Positions 8,367 to 16,774 of a stretch of DNA of 64,000 nt are shown here, piece after piece; the first letter of the stretch is position 1; every line of letters begins with the position of its first letter. The position numbers and the translations under genes are program-made. Location: NCBI RefSeq assembly GCF_028737255.1, contig NZ_JAQZAN010000013.1:62001-126000 (forward strand). The letters run 5' to 3'. The notes under the pieces were generated by a model. The model was not told the origin of the DNA and ran no database searches. It was given only the letters and a program-made list of their open reading frames with translations. This stretch comes from Actinomycetospora straminea (GTDB lineage: Bacteria > Actinomycetota > Actinomycetes > Mycobacteriales > Pseudonocardiaceae).

Positions 8367-8708
8367 TCACGGTGCCTCGTCGGCGTCGAGGACCTCGAGG
8401 CGGCCCGTGATCCCGAGGACGTCGAACATCCGCCGCGTCCGCCCGTGCCCGAGCCGCACGGCGAGCCGCCGGCCCGCCTCCCCGGCGCCGTGTTGGGCGA
8501 GCAGCACGAGGCGCACCCCGCAGGAGTCGACGTACTCGAGCCGTGTCAGGTCCAGGACGAGGCACGGCGGATCGTCCGCCTCGGCCGCGGCCACCTGGTC
8601 CTGCGCGATCGGCAGCGTGTCGTTGTCGAGCTCGCCGTGCAGCGCGAGCTCGGTGCGGTCCGGGTGGGACGTGCGGTCGACGCGCAGCAGCGCCCCGGAG
8701 TCGGTCAT
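8367..8708 (-). CDS. STAS-domain anti-sigma factor antagonist
   Basis: A 113-residue single STAS domain. The core LVLDLTRLEYVDSCGVRLVL contains the serine of the D-S-(C/S)-G motif that is phosphorylated in SpoIIAA/RsbV proteins. Its ATG overlaps the TGA of the upstream PP2C gene (TGATG), and the ATPase gene follows at once, so the three are translationally coupled. It is expected to be phosphorylated by the downstream ATPase and dephosphorylated by the upstream phosphatase. Confidence 0.9.
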   Translation of the reverse strand: MTDSGALLRVDRTSHPDRTELALHGELDNDTLPIAQDQVAAAEADDPPCLVLDLTRLEYVDSCGVRLVLLAQHGAGEAGRRLAVRLGHGRTRRMFDVLGITGRLEVLDADEAP

Positions 8709-10585
8709 CACTGCGCCGTCACCGCGAGCAACGCCACGTCGTCGCGCAGACGACCGTCCTGGAAGTCGGAGACGGCCGCGAGGACGCCGTCGACGACCTC
8801 GTCGGCCGACGCGCCGGCGAACGACGCGACGAGGTCGGCCAGCCGCTCGGGACCGAAGAAGCCGTCGCGACCGCGGGCCTCGGTGACGCCGTCGGTGTAG
8901 AGCAGCAGGAGGTCGCCGGGCGCGAGCCGCACCTCGGTCTCGGTGAGGTCGATGTCGGGGTAGACGCCGACCAGCGTGCCGGGCACGTCGACCCACGCCA
9001 CCCGGTCGCCGCGCAGCACGAGCCCCGGCGGGTGCCCGCCGTTGACCAGCGTGATCGTCACGCCGTCGGGGTCGACCGTCAGCGCACCGTGGGCGACGGT
9101 GGCGAAGCGGGCGCGCGTGTCGCCCTGCTGGCGGCGCATCGCGGCGTTGAGCCGCTGCAGCACCGCCGCCGGCCCCAGGCCGTGGCGCACCTCCGCGGCG
9201 ATCGTGTGCCGGACGAGCGCGGTCAGCGCGGCCGCCTCCGGACCCTTGCCGCAGACGTCGGCGACGGTCAGCGCCCAGCGGCCGCGCTCGGGGTCCTCGT
9301 GGACGTCGTAGAGGTCGCCGCCCACGAAGACCTCGGTGAGGTCCGGGCTCGGCGGGCGGTAGCGCCCGGCGCACGACACCCCGGGCACGGTCGGCAGCTC
9401 GCCCGGCAGCAGCGCGCTCTGCAGGGTGCGCGCGACGAGGCGCTGCTGCTCGTAGAGCGCGGCGTTGTCGAGGGCGACCGCGGCGGTGGCGGCGAGCTGG
9501 CCGACGAACGTCAGGTCCTCGACGCCGAACCGCTCGCCGGACTCCGCGTGCACCAGGGTCAGCGCGCCGAGGCTGCGCCCGCGCACCACCAGCGGCACGA
9601 CGATCACCGAGCGCATCCCGAGGCCCCGGATCAGCTCGAGGTGGGTCGCGTCGACCGCGGCGGCGGTGAGCAGCTCGTCGGGGACCTCCGGCAGCACGAC
9701 CGGCACGCCGGAGCGGGCGACGTCGACGGCGCTGTCGTGCTCGTCGGCGGTGCGCGGGTAGCGGCGCTCGAGCTCCTCGACGAGCTCGAGCTTCGCGGGG
9801 TCGGGGTGCGCCACGGCGACCTTCTCGACCCGCGACCCGCGCACGAGGTGCACGGCCGACCAGTCGGCGATCGCGGGCACGGCGAGGTCCGCGAACTGGC
9901 GCAGGCGCTCCTCCACCGACAGCGGGGCCTCCATCAGCCGGCTCGCCCGCGCCAGGAACGCCATGCGGTCGCGCTCGCGCTCGGCGGCGGCGCGGGCCTC
10001 GTGCTCGGCGGCGTAGAGGTGCGCGCGGTCGAGGGCCTGGGCGCACAGCGCGGCGACGGCGAGGAGGAACTCGCGCTCGTCGTGGTCGAACGGCCGGGGC
10101 CGGTAGAAGCTGAAGACGACGGCGCCGAGGTCGCGGTCCTCGACGCGCAGCGGCAGGCAGGCGGTGGCCTCGTGGCCCTCGGACACCCCGTACGGCGCCA
10201 TCTCCGGGTACCGCGCGTGCCACTGCCCGGCGTCCTCGAGCCAGACCGGCTCGCCGGAGAGCACCGCGTCCGACATCGGCCGGCCGCGGTGCAGGGAGAC
10301 CCGGGCGAAGCGCCGCGGCAGGTCGCCGGGGAACCCGCTGACGTGCAGCGCCTCCAGCACGTCCTCGCCGTCGCGGCGGGCGTAGGCGGCGCACCCGTCC
10401 GCGCCGATGAACGCGGCGGCCGTCGTCGCGGTGAGCCGGCCGATGTCGGCGGGGGTGAGGGCGCGGGAGAGCTGCTCGGTCAGCTGCTGGAAGCCGGCCG
10501 CCCGGGAGCGGGCGAGGGCCTCGGCGGTCTCGGCCGCGCCGGCACGGCGTCGCGGCCGGGGCGTGCGGACCGGCGCGTCACCCAC
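8708..10585 (-). CDS. GAF-GAF-PP2C (SpoIIE/RsbU-type) serine phosphatase
   Basis: A 625-residue cytoplasmic protein. GAF domain 1 covers about residues 35-180 and GAF domain 2 about 200-375, joined by a helical linker. The PP2C/SpoIIE phosphatase spans about 395-625, with VGGDLYDV, VADVCGKG, NGGHPP, LLLYTDGVTEAR and DDVALLAV, which supply the metal-binding aspartates. It should dephosphorylate the STAS protein encoded by the overlapping next gene. GTG at 10585 is preceded by GGGGCCCGCG. The 257-bp divergent region upstream also carries the ECF42 module 2 promoter on the other strand. Ligands of the GAF domains cannot be predicted. Confidence 0.92.
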   Translation of the reverse strand: MGDAPVRTPRPRRRAGAAETAEALARSRAAGFQQLTEQLSRALTPADIGRLTATTAAAFIGADGCAAYARRDGEDVLEALHVSGFPGDLPRRFARVSLHRGRPMSDAVLSGEPVWLEDAGQWHARYPEMAPYGVSEGHEATACLPLRVEDRDLGAVVFSFYRPRPFDHDEREFLLAVAALCAQALDRAHLYAAEHEARAAAERERDRMAFLARASRLMEAPLSVEERLRQFADLAVPAIADWSAVHLVRGSRVEKVAVAHPDPAKLELVEELERRYPRTADEHDSAVDVARSGVPVVLPEVPDELLTAAAVDATHLELIRGLGMRSVIVVPLVVRGRSLGALTLVHAESGERFGVEDLTFVGQLAATAAVALDNAALYEQQRLVARTLQSALLPGELPTVPGVSCAGRYRPPSPDLTEVFVGGDLYDVHEDPERGRWALTVADVCGKGPEAAALTALVRHTIAAEVRHGLGPAAVLQRLNAAMRRQQGDTRARFATVAHGALTVDPDGVTITLVNGGHPPGLVLRGDRVAWVDVPGTLVGVYPDIDLTETEVRLAPGDLLLLYTDGVTEARGRDGFFGPERLADLVASFAGASADEVVDGVLAAVSDFQDGRLRDDVALLAVTAQ

Positions 10586-10764
10586 CGCGGGCCCCGCGCG
10601 GGAGCCGGGTCGCGACGCGGAGCACGCGGCCCCCGGCTACTCGCCGTGGGTCCTGCGTGGTCCCCGTCACCTCGGTGACCCTAGCGGCCGAGCTGATCCC
10701 CGACGCAAGGGGCGAAGCGGTGACGGAAGGTGAAGTGGGAGTCGTCGAGAATTTCCCGGCGTCG

Positions 10765-10791
10765 TGTCGATCCGGCGGACCGCGGCTCGAC
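10765..10791 (+). promoter_or_regulatory. Candidate ECF42-type promoter (module 2)
   Basis: TGTCGA at 10765-10770, 17 bp, then CGAC from 10788, matching the reported ECF42 pattern TGTCGA / CG(A/T)C. It lies 78 bp before the DGPF start at 10843. No other signal is clear in this divergent region. Confidence 0.5.
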
Positions 10792-10842
10792 CTGTGGCTG
10801 CCAGGGTCCGCTGCGGGACCCGAGAACCCAGGGGAGACGACC

Positions 10843-11262
10843 GTGAAGTACATGCTGATCATGCGGGCGACCGACGAGGCCTACGCCGCGATGGCGGACG
10901 TGAGCATGGACGAGATGATCGAGCTCATGGGCCGGTTCCAGGAGGAGATGCTCCGGGCCGGCGTCCTGCTCGCCGCGGAGGGCCTCGAGGACCCGGCCGA
11001 GACGGTCGTCGTCGACCACGGCTCGGAGCCGCCGGTGGTCACCGACGGCCCCTACGGCGAGACCAAGGAGCTCTTCGGCGGCTTCTACCTGCTCGACGTG
11101 GCCTCGCGCGAGGAGGCCGTCGAGTGGGCCAAGCGCGCGCCCGGGACGGGTCCCGGGTTCAAGACCGAGATCCGCCGCGTCTCGTCGATCGACGAGTTCC
11201 CGCAGGACAACCCGTGGATCCAGAAGGAGCGCGCGTGGCGCGAGGCGACGGGGCAGCTGTGA
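10843..11262 (+). CDS. DGPF/YCII-domain protein of ECF42 module 2
   Basis: A 139-residue YCII-related protein, longer than the module 1 copy by a C-terminal extension ending in KERAWREATGQL. The signature VVTDGPYGETKELFGGFYLL lies at about residues 65-85, with Tyr in place of Phe in the DGPF motif. GTG at 10843 follows GGGGAGACGACC. The sigma factor gene begins 30 bp downstream. It is as close to stand-alone PhnB/YCII relatives as to the module 1 protein. Confidence 0.9.
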   Translation: MKYMLIMRATDEAYAAMADVSMDEMIELMGRFQEEMLRAGVLLAAEGLEDPAETVVVDHGSEPPVVTDGPYGETKELFGGFYLLDVASREEAVEWAKRAPGTGPGFKTEIRRVSSIDEFPQDNPWIQKERAWREATGQL

Positions 11263-11292
11263 GCGGGGACGGCGGGAACCTCGGAGATCACG

Positions 11293-12588
11293 GTGACCAC
11301 GGTGATCACGGTGGCCGACCCGACCGGCCGTGACGCCGTCGCCGCGGTCTGGCGCATCGAGTCGGCGCGGATCGTCGGTGCGCTCGCCCGCTACACCGGC
11401 GACTTCGCCCTCGCCGAGGACCTCGCCCAGGAGGCGCTCGCGGAGGCCCTCGTGAGCTGGCCGCGCGACGGGGTGCCGCGCGAGCCCGCGGGGTGGCTGC
11501 TCACGGTCGGCCGGCGGCGCGCCATCGACGCGTTCCGCCGGCGCTCGGCGCGCGACGAGCGCTACGCCGCCCTCGCCCACCAGTTGGGCGAGGGCGGCGC
11601 GGTCACCGGGGCCGGCCCCGCCGACGACCCGGACGACGTCCTGTGGGACCCGGACCGGATCGACGACGACGTGCTCGCGCTGATCTTCACCTCGTGCCAC
11701 CCGGTGCTCTCCCGCGAGGCGCGGGTGGCGCTGACGCTGCGGGTGGTCGGCGGGCTGACCAGCGACGAGATCGCGCGGGCGTTCCTCGTCCCCACCGCGA
11801 CGGTCCAGGCGCGGATCACCCGGGCCAAGAAGACCCTCGGTGCGGCCCGCGTGCCGTTCGCGGTGCCGCCGGCCGAGGAGCGCGCCGAGCGCCTGGGGTC
11901 GGTGCTCAACGTCATCTACCTGGTCTTCACGGAGGGGTCGACGGCGAGCTCCGGCGACGACCTCCTCCGCCTCGACCTCGCCGCCGAGGCGCAGCGCCTG
12001 GCGCGGGTGCTGGCCCGGCTCGTCGACGACGAGCCCGACGTGCACGGCCTGGTCGCCCTGCTCGAGCTGACCGCGGCCCGGTTCCCGGCGCGCACCGGGC
12101 CGGACGGCGCGCCGGTGCTGCTCGAGCACCAGGACCGCCGGCGGTGGGACGTCACCGCGATCCGTCGCGGCCGGGCCGCGCTCGCCCGCGCCGAGGGGCT
12201 CGGGCGGGGTCTCGGCGCCTACGGTCTGCAGGCCGCGATCGCCGAGTGCCACGCGGTCGCGCCGTCGGTGCGCGAGACCGACTGGGAGCGCATCGTCCTG
12301 CTCTACGAGGCCCTCGGGCGGCTCGCGCCGTCGCCGGTGGTCGACCTCAACCGGGCGGTGGCGGTGTCGATGACCCGCGGGCCCGCCGCGGCGATCGCGA
12401 TCGTCGACGAGCTCGAGGGCTCGCCGACGCTCGCGTCGTCGCACCTGCTGCCGAGCGTGCGCGGCGAGCTGCTCACCCGGCTCGGGCGTCCGGACGAGGC
12501 GCGCCGGGCGCTGGAGCTGGCCGTCGAGCGCTGCGGCAACGAGCGCGAGCGGGACCTGCTGCGACGCAAGATCGCCGACCTCGCCTGA
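11293..12588 (+). CDS. ECF42-group RNA polymerase sigma factor (second copy)
   Basis: A 431-residue sigma factor. Region 2 is at about residues 20-85 (AEDLAQEALAEALVSWP, then AGWLLTVGRRRAIDAFRRR) and region 4 at about 135-195 (FTSCHPVLSREARVALTLR, ARITRAKKTL). The C-terminal helical extension keeps the family pattern (FTEGSTASSGDDLLRLDLAAEA, AYGLQAAIAECHA) but is the most divergent of the three copies. GTG at 11293 follows CGGAGATCACG, inside a short GTGATCACGGTGA-like repetitive leader. It converges on the MpaB gene with a 3-bp gap. Confidence 0.92.
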   Translation: MTTVITVADPTGRDAVAAVWRIESARIVGALARYTGDFALAEDLAQEALAEALVSWPRDGVPREPAGWLLTVGRRRAIDAFRRRSARDERYAALAHQLGEGGAVTGAGPADDPDDVLWDPDRIDDDVLALIFTSCHPVLSREARVALTLRVVGGLTSDEIARAFLVPTATVQARITRAKKTLGAARVPFAVPPAEERAERLGSVLNVIYLVFTEGSTASSGDDLLRLDLAAEAQRLARVLARLVDDEPDVHGLVALLELTAARFPARTGPDGAPVLLEHQDRRRWDVTAIRRGRAALARAEGLGRGLGAYGLQAAIAECHAVAPSVRETDWERIVLLYEALGRLAPSPVVDLNRAVAVSMTRGPAAAIAIVDELEGSPTLASSHLLPSVRGELLTRLGRPDEARRALELAVERCGNERERDLLRRKIADLA

Positions 12589-12591
12589 GGA

Positions 12592-13632
12592 CTACGCGAA
12601 GTCGAGCAGCGGTTCGCGGTGGCGCGCCGGGTAGGGCTCCGGGCCCTGCCGGCGGGCGCGGGCCTCGAGCAGCGCGGTGTACTGCTCGCGGGGCGTCGGG
12701 CCGTGCGCGGCGTAGGCCTCGGCCGGGGTCGACACGACGGGCCGGCGCGCGGGCGTGCCGCGCAGCACCGGCTCGAGCACCGGCACCGTGCGGGGCGAGG
12801 CCGCACGCAGCACGGCGAGCTGCAGCGCGGTGCTGCACGCGACGAGGCGGATGACCGGCCGCGTCACGGCGATCGCGAGGGCGTCGACGACCCGCGGCTG
12901 CGGCGTGCCGCCGAGGCGGCGCATCCACCGGGGCAGCGTGGCCACGACGGCCCGGCGGGTCACCGCGGTGAACAGCCGCCGCAGCGGCGCCGGGAGCTCG
13001 GGTGGCAGCACGATCGCGTCGGCGTCGAGCAGGAAGTCCATCATCCGCTGGGCGTTCTCGGACGCGATGAGACGCGGGCGGTAGGACGCGAAGTACGCGC
13101 GGATGCCGTCGCGGGTGCGCGGGACGTCGGCCGGGTCGATCGTCTGGAACTCCGCGGCCCGCGCGCACTCCTCCCAGTACTGCGCCTCCTCGGCGGCGGG
13201 GAGCTTGCCCGGTCCGAACACCTCGTAGGTGTAGAGGATCGAGTGCCACGCCGTGAGGTGGATCCACAGCTGGGAGTCGGGGTCGTTGGCGTCGTACTGC
13301 CGTCCGGTGACCGGGTCGGTGCCGACGGCCCGCGCGTGGATCTTCATCAGCGTGTCCGCGGCCGCCAGCACGGACGCGGTGTCGCCGAACTTGATCGTCG
13401 CGAAGTACTGCATCGTCCGGTCGTAGCGCAGCCGCGGACGGGCGACGACCTGCCCGGACTGCTCCACCGAGGCCAGCAGGAACGGGTCGAGCTCCTCGAC
13501 GACCACGGCGCGCAGGAAGCCCAGCGCGAGCGAGGTTGGGTACGACCACACCTTCCACGTCACCGACCCGGGTCCGAAGAACCCGTGGTCGGCGTGCTGC
13601 GCCTCCGTGCGCCGTGGCCGCACGACACCCAT
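12592..13632 (-). CDS. MpaB/DUF2236-family oxygenase (latex-clearing-protein fold)
   Basis: A 346-residue cytoplasmic protein of the oxygenase MpaB family (DUF2236), heme-binding oxygenases that include latex-clearing protein and mycophenolic acid B enzymes. Recognisable segments are FFGPGSVTWKVWSYPTSLAL at about residues 18-37, the RYDRTMQYFATIKFGDT segment near 69-85, and WIHLTAWHSILYTYEVF near 123-140, whose histidine is the expected heme ligand region. The ATG at 13632 has a CGGAGGGAGTCC ribosome site. The substrate is unknown. A perfect 13-bp palindrome sits 32 bp upstream. Confidence 0.85.
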   Translation of the reverse strand: MGVVRPRRTEAQHADHGFFGPGSVTWKVWSYPTSLALGFLRAVVVEELDPFLLASVEQSGQVVARPRLRYDRTMQYFATIKFGDTASVLAAADTLMKIHARAVGTDPVTGRQYDANDPDSQLWIHLTAWHSILYTYEVFGPGKLPAAEEAQYWEECARAAEFQTIDPADVPRTRDGIRAYFASYRPRLIASENAQRMMDFLLDADAIVLPPELPAPLRRLFTAVTRRAVVATLPRWMRRLGGTPQPRVVDALAIAVTRPVIRLVACSTALQLAVLRAASPRTVPVLEPVLRGTPARRPVVSTPAEAYAAHGPTPREQYTALLEARARRQGPEPYPARHREPLLDFA

Positions 13633-13663
13633 CGCGGACTCCCTCCGTCAACCTGCGACGGAA

Positions 13664-13676
13664 GGTAACAGTTACC
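13664..13676. promoter_or_regulatory. Palindromic operator candidate upstream of mpaB-like gene
   Basis: Perfect inverted repeat GGTAAC-A-GTTACC, AT-richer than its surroundings and 32 bp before the start codon. The form suits a TetR-family repressor, though none is encoded next to it. Confidence 0.45.
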
Positions 13677-13733
13677 AGAGGTAGGGGATACGTCGTGTCC
13701 GCGAAAGATGCGTGCGGCCACCGCGTCGGGTGA

Positions 13734-14075
13734 TCAGGCCGGGCGGGACGGTGTCCGCTCGTCGCGCTCGCGCAGGGCGATCGGCACGCCGGCCAGGTCC
13801 TCCTCGTTGCAGAGGATCTTCAGGTCGTAGTACGGCGAGCCCTTGGCGTCGTCGTAGTCGAGGTGCACGGCGATGACGTCGAGGGGCTCGCCGAGCCACT
13901 GCTCGACCTCGCGCAGCCATCTCGCGGAGCGCTCGAGGGCGCTCGGCAGGTCGTCGTCGAGGAACTGGACGGGGCGGTAGGGGACGCCCTGGATCTGGTC
14001 CCCGCCCGACGGCCGCGGGAGGGCGGCGGCCACGCCGAGGTCGTCGAGCTCCAGGTGGGTCGCGTTCTCGCTCAC
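13734..14075 (-). CDS. Conserved-looking hypothetical protein
   Basis: A 113-residue soluble protein from GTG 14075 (an in-frame ATG at 14120 would give 128). It has a mixed alpha/beta composition, with GVPYRPVQFLDDDLPSALER in the first half and DVIAVHLDYDDAKGSPYYDL followed by KILCNEEDLAGVPIALRER in the second. No signal peptide, membrane helix or catalytic motif stands out. I do not recognise the family. It is a lone minus-strand gene between the MpaB gene and the acyl-CoA synthetase gene. Confidence 0.55.
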   Translation of the reverse strand: MSENATHLELDDLGVAAALPRPSGGDQIQGVPYRPVQFLDDDLPSALERSARWLREVEQWLGEPLDVIAVHLDYDDAKGSPYYDLKILCNEEDLAGVPIALRERDERTPSRPA

Positions 14076-14182
14076 GGCGTCGAGCCTGGTGGGACGGCCC
14101 GGTGGTCGCAAGCGCGCCACCCCGGCGGCGCGGCGGCCGGGCGTCCGGACCTCCTCGGCGGACGGTGCGGCAGGTCACGGGG

Positions 14183-14251
14183 CGGAGATCAGCAGGACCC
14201 GAGGCCCCGCACGGAGCCGCGCGAGGTGCGTGGCGTCCTCCTGATCTCCCG
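14183..14251. terminator. Imperfect long-range hairpin downstream of acyl-CoA synthetase gene
   Basis: CGGAGATCAGCAGGAC at 14183-14198 pairs with GTCCTCCTGATCTCCCG at 14235-14251, with one mismatch and one bulge. It lies just past the stop of the synthetase gene. The 36-nt loop is GC-rich. A transcription-stop role is plausible only. Confidence 0.35.
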
Positions 14252-14262
14252 CACCGGGGCCC

Positions 14263-15810
14263 TCAGGAGACCCCGCGGTCGCTCACGGACCAGTGCTCGG
14301 CGCGCAGGTCGCGCTTGAGGATCTTCCCGGCACCGGAGATGGGCAGGGCGTCGCGGAACTCCACCGAGCGCGGGGCCTTGTAGCCCGCGATGAGGCCCTT
14401 GACGTGCTCGCGCAGCGCGTCGACCGACGGGGTGGCGCCGGCCGCCGGCACGACCACCGCGTGCACGCGCTCGCCCCACTCGTCGTCGGGCACCCCGATC
14501 ACCGCGCAGGACGCGACGTCGGGGTGCTTGGCCAGGGCGTTCTCGACCTCGACCGAGTACACGTTCTCGCCGCCCGAGACGATCATGTCCTTGATCCGGT
14601 CGACGACGTAGACGTAGCCCTGCTCGTCCATGCGCCCGCCGTCGCCGGTGTGCATCCAGCCGCCGCGCAGGGCGGTCGCGGTCTCCTCGGGGCGGTTCCA
14701 GTAGCCGAGCATGACGTGCGGGCCGCGCGAGACGATCTCGCCGACCGTGCCGCGCAGAACCTCGCGGTCCTCCTCGTCGACGATCCGCACCTCCGCGTGC
14801 GGCGCCGCGCGCCCGGCCGAGCGCCGGAGGTGGTCGACGGCGTGGTCGGCGGGCTGGAGCAGGGTCGCGACCGGCGACAGCTCGGTCATCCCGTAGGCCT
14901 GCGTGAACTCGGCGGCCGGCAGGCGCTTCGCGGCGCGCTCGAGCACGGCCTCGGAGATCGGCGAGGCGCCGTAGAGCAGGTGGCGCAGGCTCGTGAGGTC
15001 GGCGTCGGCGGCCTCCGGGGCGTCGACCAGCATCTGGATCATGGTCGGCACGAGCAGGACGTCGGTGACCTCGTGCTCCGCGATGGCCGCCGCGACGCCG
15101 GCCGGGGTGAACATCGGAACGATCACGTGGGTGCCGCCGACGACGTTGCGCGCGCCCCACGCCGCGCCGTCCGCCAGGTGGAACATCGGCGCCGCGTGCA
15201 GGTAGCGCCCGCCCGGCGTCATGAACGACCCCGCCGCGGTGCTCCCGAGCGCCGACGCGAGGAGGTTCGCGTGGCTCAGGACGACGCCCTTGGGCGTGCC
15301 CGTCGTGCCGCCGGTGTAGTAGATGCCGTAGGGCTCGGCGCCGCCGCGGCGGGCGTCCTCGACCGGCTCGTGGCCGGCGACCAGGTCCTCGAAGCCCAGC
15401 ATCCCGTCGGGCACCGCGCCGTCGCCGGCGTAGACCACCGTCCGCACCACCGGCGCCGCCTCGCGGATCGCGGGCACCGCCGGCACGAACGCGTCGTCGA
15501 CGACCAGGACCGCCGCGCCCGCGTCCTCCAGCGAGAACGCGATCTCCGCCGGGCTCCAGCGGATGTTCACCGGGGTGACGACGCCCCCGGCCCACGGCAC
15601 GGCGAACAGGTACTCGTGGAAGCGGTCGGAGTTCAGCGAGAGCATGGCCACCCGGTCGCCGGCCCCGACGCCGAGCTCCTGCAGCGCGGCCGCCAGCCGG
15701 GCCACGCGGTCGCGGCACTCGGTCCAGGTCCGCACGCGCTCGCCGGCGATCGTCGCGGGCAGGTCGGGCGTCTGCTGCGCCGCGCGGTGCAGCGCCTGGG
15801 TGATCTCCAC
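14263..15810 (-). CDS. Fatty-acyl-CoA synthetase (FadD-like, AMP-binding)
   Basis: A 515-residue class I adenylate-forming enzyme that converts a carboxylic acid, ATP and CoA to acyl-CoA. The P-loop-like IYYTGGTTGTPKGVVLSH is at about residues 168-185, AYGMTELSP at about 315-323, the HTGDGGRMDEQGYVYVVDR hinge near 400-418, and the catalytic lysine in GAGKILKRDLR near 495. No membrane segment. GTG at 15810 follows GGAGCGAGGCC. It is divergent from an enoyl-CoA hydratase gene, suggesting a shared beta-oxidation-type pathway. Chain length or ring preference cannot be read from the sequence. Confidence 0.9.
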   Translation of the reverse strand: MEITQALHRAAQQTPDLPATIAGERVRTWTECRDRVARLAAALQELGVGAGDRVAMLSLNSDRFHEYLFAVPWAGGVVTPVNIRWSPAEIAFSLEDAGAAVLVVDDAFVPAVPAIREAAPVVRTVVYAGDGAVPDGMLGFEDLVAGHEPVEDARRGGAEPYGIYYTGGTTGTPKGVVLSHANLLASALGSTAAGSFMTPGGRYLHAAPMFHLADGAAWGARNVVGGTHVIVPMFTPAGVAAAIAEHEVTDVLLVPTMIQMLVDAPEAADADLTSLRHLLYGASPISEAVLERAAKRLPAAEFTQAYGMTELSPVATLLQPADHAVDHLRRSAGRAAPHAEVRIVDEEDREVLRGTVGEIVSRGPHVMLGYWNRPEETATALRGGWMHTGDGGRMDEQGYVYVVDRIKDMIVSGGENVYSVEVENALAKHPDVASCAVIGVPDDEWGERVHAVVVPAAGATPSVDALREHVKGLIAGYKAPRSVEFRDALPISGAGKILKRDLRAEHWSVSDRGVS

Positions 15811-15866
15811 GGCCTCGCTCCTGGCTCGGTTGTCGCACGATGTGAACCGTGATTAGCTCGACCGTC

Positions 15867-15882
15867 AGTGAAGCACGTCACT
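15867..15882. promoter_or_regulatory. Inverted repeat in fadD/enoyl-CoA hydratase divergent promoter
   Basis: AGTGA-AGCACG-TCACT, midway between the two divergent genes. It is a candidate site for the double TetR encoded downstream. The repeat is short, so chance is possible. Confidence 0.35.
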
Positions 15883-15946
15883 CCGGGCGACGGAAGTGTC
15901 CGGTTCGCGGTGCTCCAGCGGTACCTCGGCAGGGGAGGTCGGGCCG

Positions 15947-16774
15947 GTGCGAACGGTCGTTCACGACGGGACGGTCCACCGTGAGGTGTCCGACGGTGTC
16001 GCGGTGCTCGTGCTCGACCGGTCGCCCCGCAACGCGCTCACGCCCGGGTTCGCCGACGCCCTCGTCGCCGCGCTGGAGGCGTGCGGCCGGGACCCGGAGG
16101 TGCGGGCGGTCGTGCTCACCGGGGCCGGCGGGGTGTTCAGCGTCGGCGCCGACCTCTCCGACGGGCCGGACGCGCTGGGGCGCCTCGTCGACGCCGACGG
16201 CGGCGACCGGCCCGGCTACCGCGAGCCCGCGGGGCGGGTCACCGCGGCGATGGGGCGGCTCGACGTCCCCGTGGTCGCGGCGCTGACCGGCGACGCCGTC
16301 GGCGGGGGAGCGACCGTCGCGCTCGGCGCCGACCTGCGCCTCGCCGCGACCGGGACGCGCGTCGGGTTCCCGTTCACGCGCCTCGGCGTCTCGCCCGAGG
16401 GCGCCTCCACCCACCACCTCCCGCGCGTCGTGGGCCCGGGCCGAGCGGCCGACTGGCTGCTCTCCGGCCGGCTCGTCGAGGCGCCGGAGGCCCTCGCCGC
16501 GGGGTTCCTCGGCGCCGTCCACCCGCCCGACGACGTGCTGCCCGCGGCGCGGGAGTGGGCCGGCGAGGTCGCGCGGCGCACCTCGCCGGCCGCGGTCGCG
16601 GCGACGCGGGCCCTGCTGCGCGCCGCCCCGGCCGACCCCGAGACCGCGGCGGCGGCCGAGTCCCGCACGCTCGTCGAGCTCGTCCGGGGGCCGGACTGCG
16701 CCGAGGGCATCGCCGCGTTCCTCGAGCGCCGCGCACCCCGCTTCGCGCCGCGGTCCGTGGGCGGCGACCCGTGA
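15947..16774 (+). CDS. Enoyl-CoA hydratase/isomerase family protein
   Basis: A 275-residue crotonase-fold protein. The oxyanion-hole segments are GGVFSVGADLSDG near residues 63-75 and GDAVGGGATVALGADLRLA near 112-130. At the usual catalytic places it has GVSPEGASTHHLPRVVG; the glutamates are only partly conserved, so it may be an isomerase or another crotonase type rather than a true hydratase. GTG at 15947 has a GGGGAGG ribosome site. Its stop overlaps the start of the double TetR gene (GTGA), so regulator and enzyme are translationally coupled. Confidence 0.85.
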   Translation: MRTVVHDGTVHREVSDGVAVLVLDRSPRNALTPGFADALVAALEACGRDPEVRAVVLTGAGGVFSVGADLSDGPDALGRLVDADGGDRPGYREPAGRVTAAMGRLDVPVVAALTGDAVGGGATVALGADLRLAATGTRVGFPFTRLGVSPEGASTHHLPRVVGPGRAADWLLSGRLVEAPEALAAGFLGAVHPPDDVLPAAREWAGEVARRTSPAAVAATRALLRAAPADPETAAAAESRTLVELVRGPDCAEGIAAFLERRAPRFAPRSVGGDP

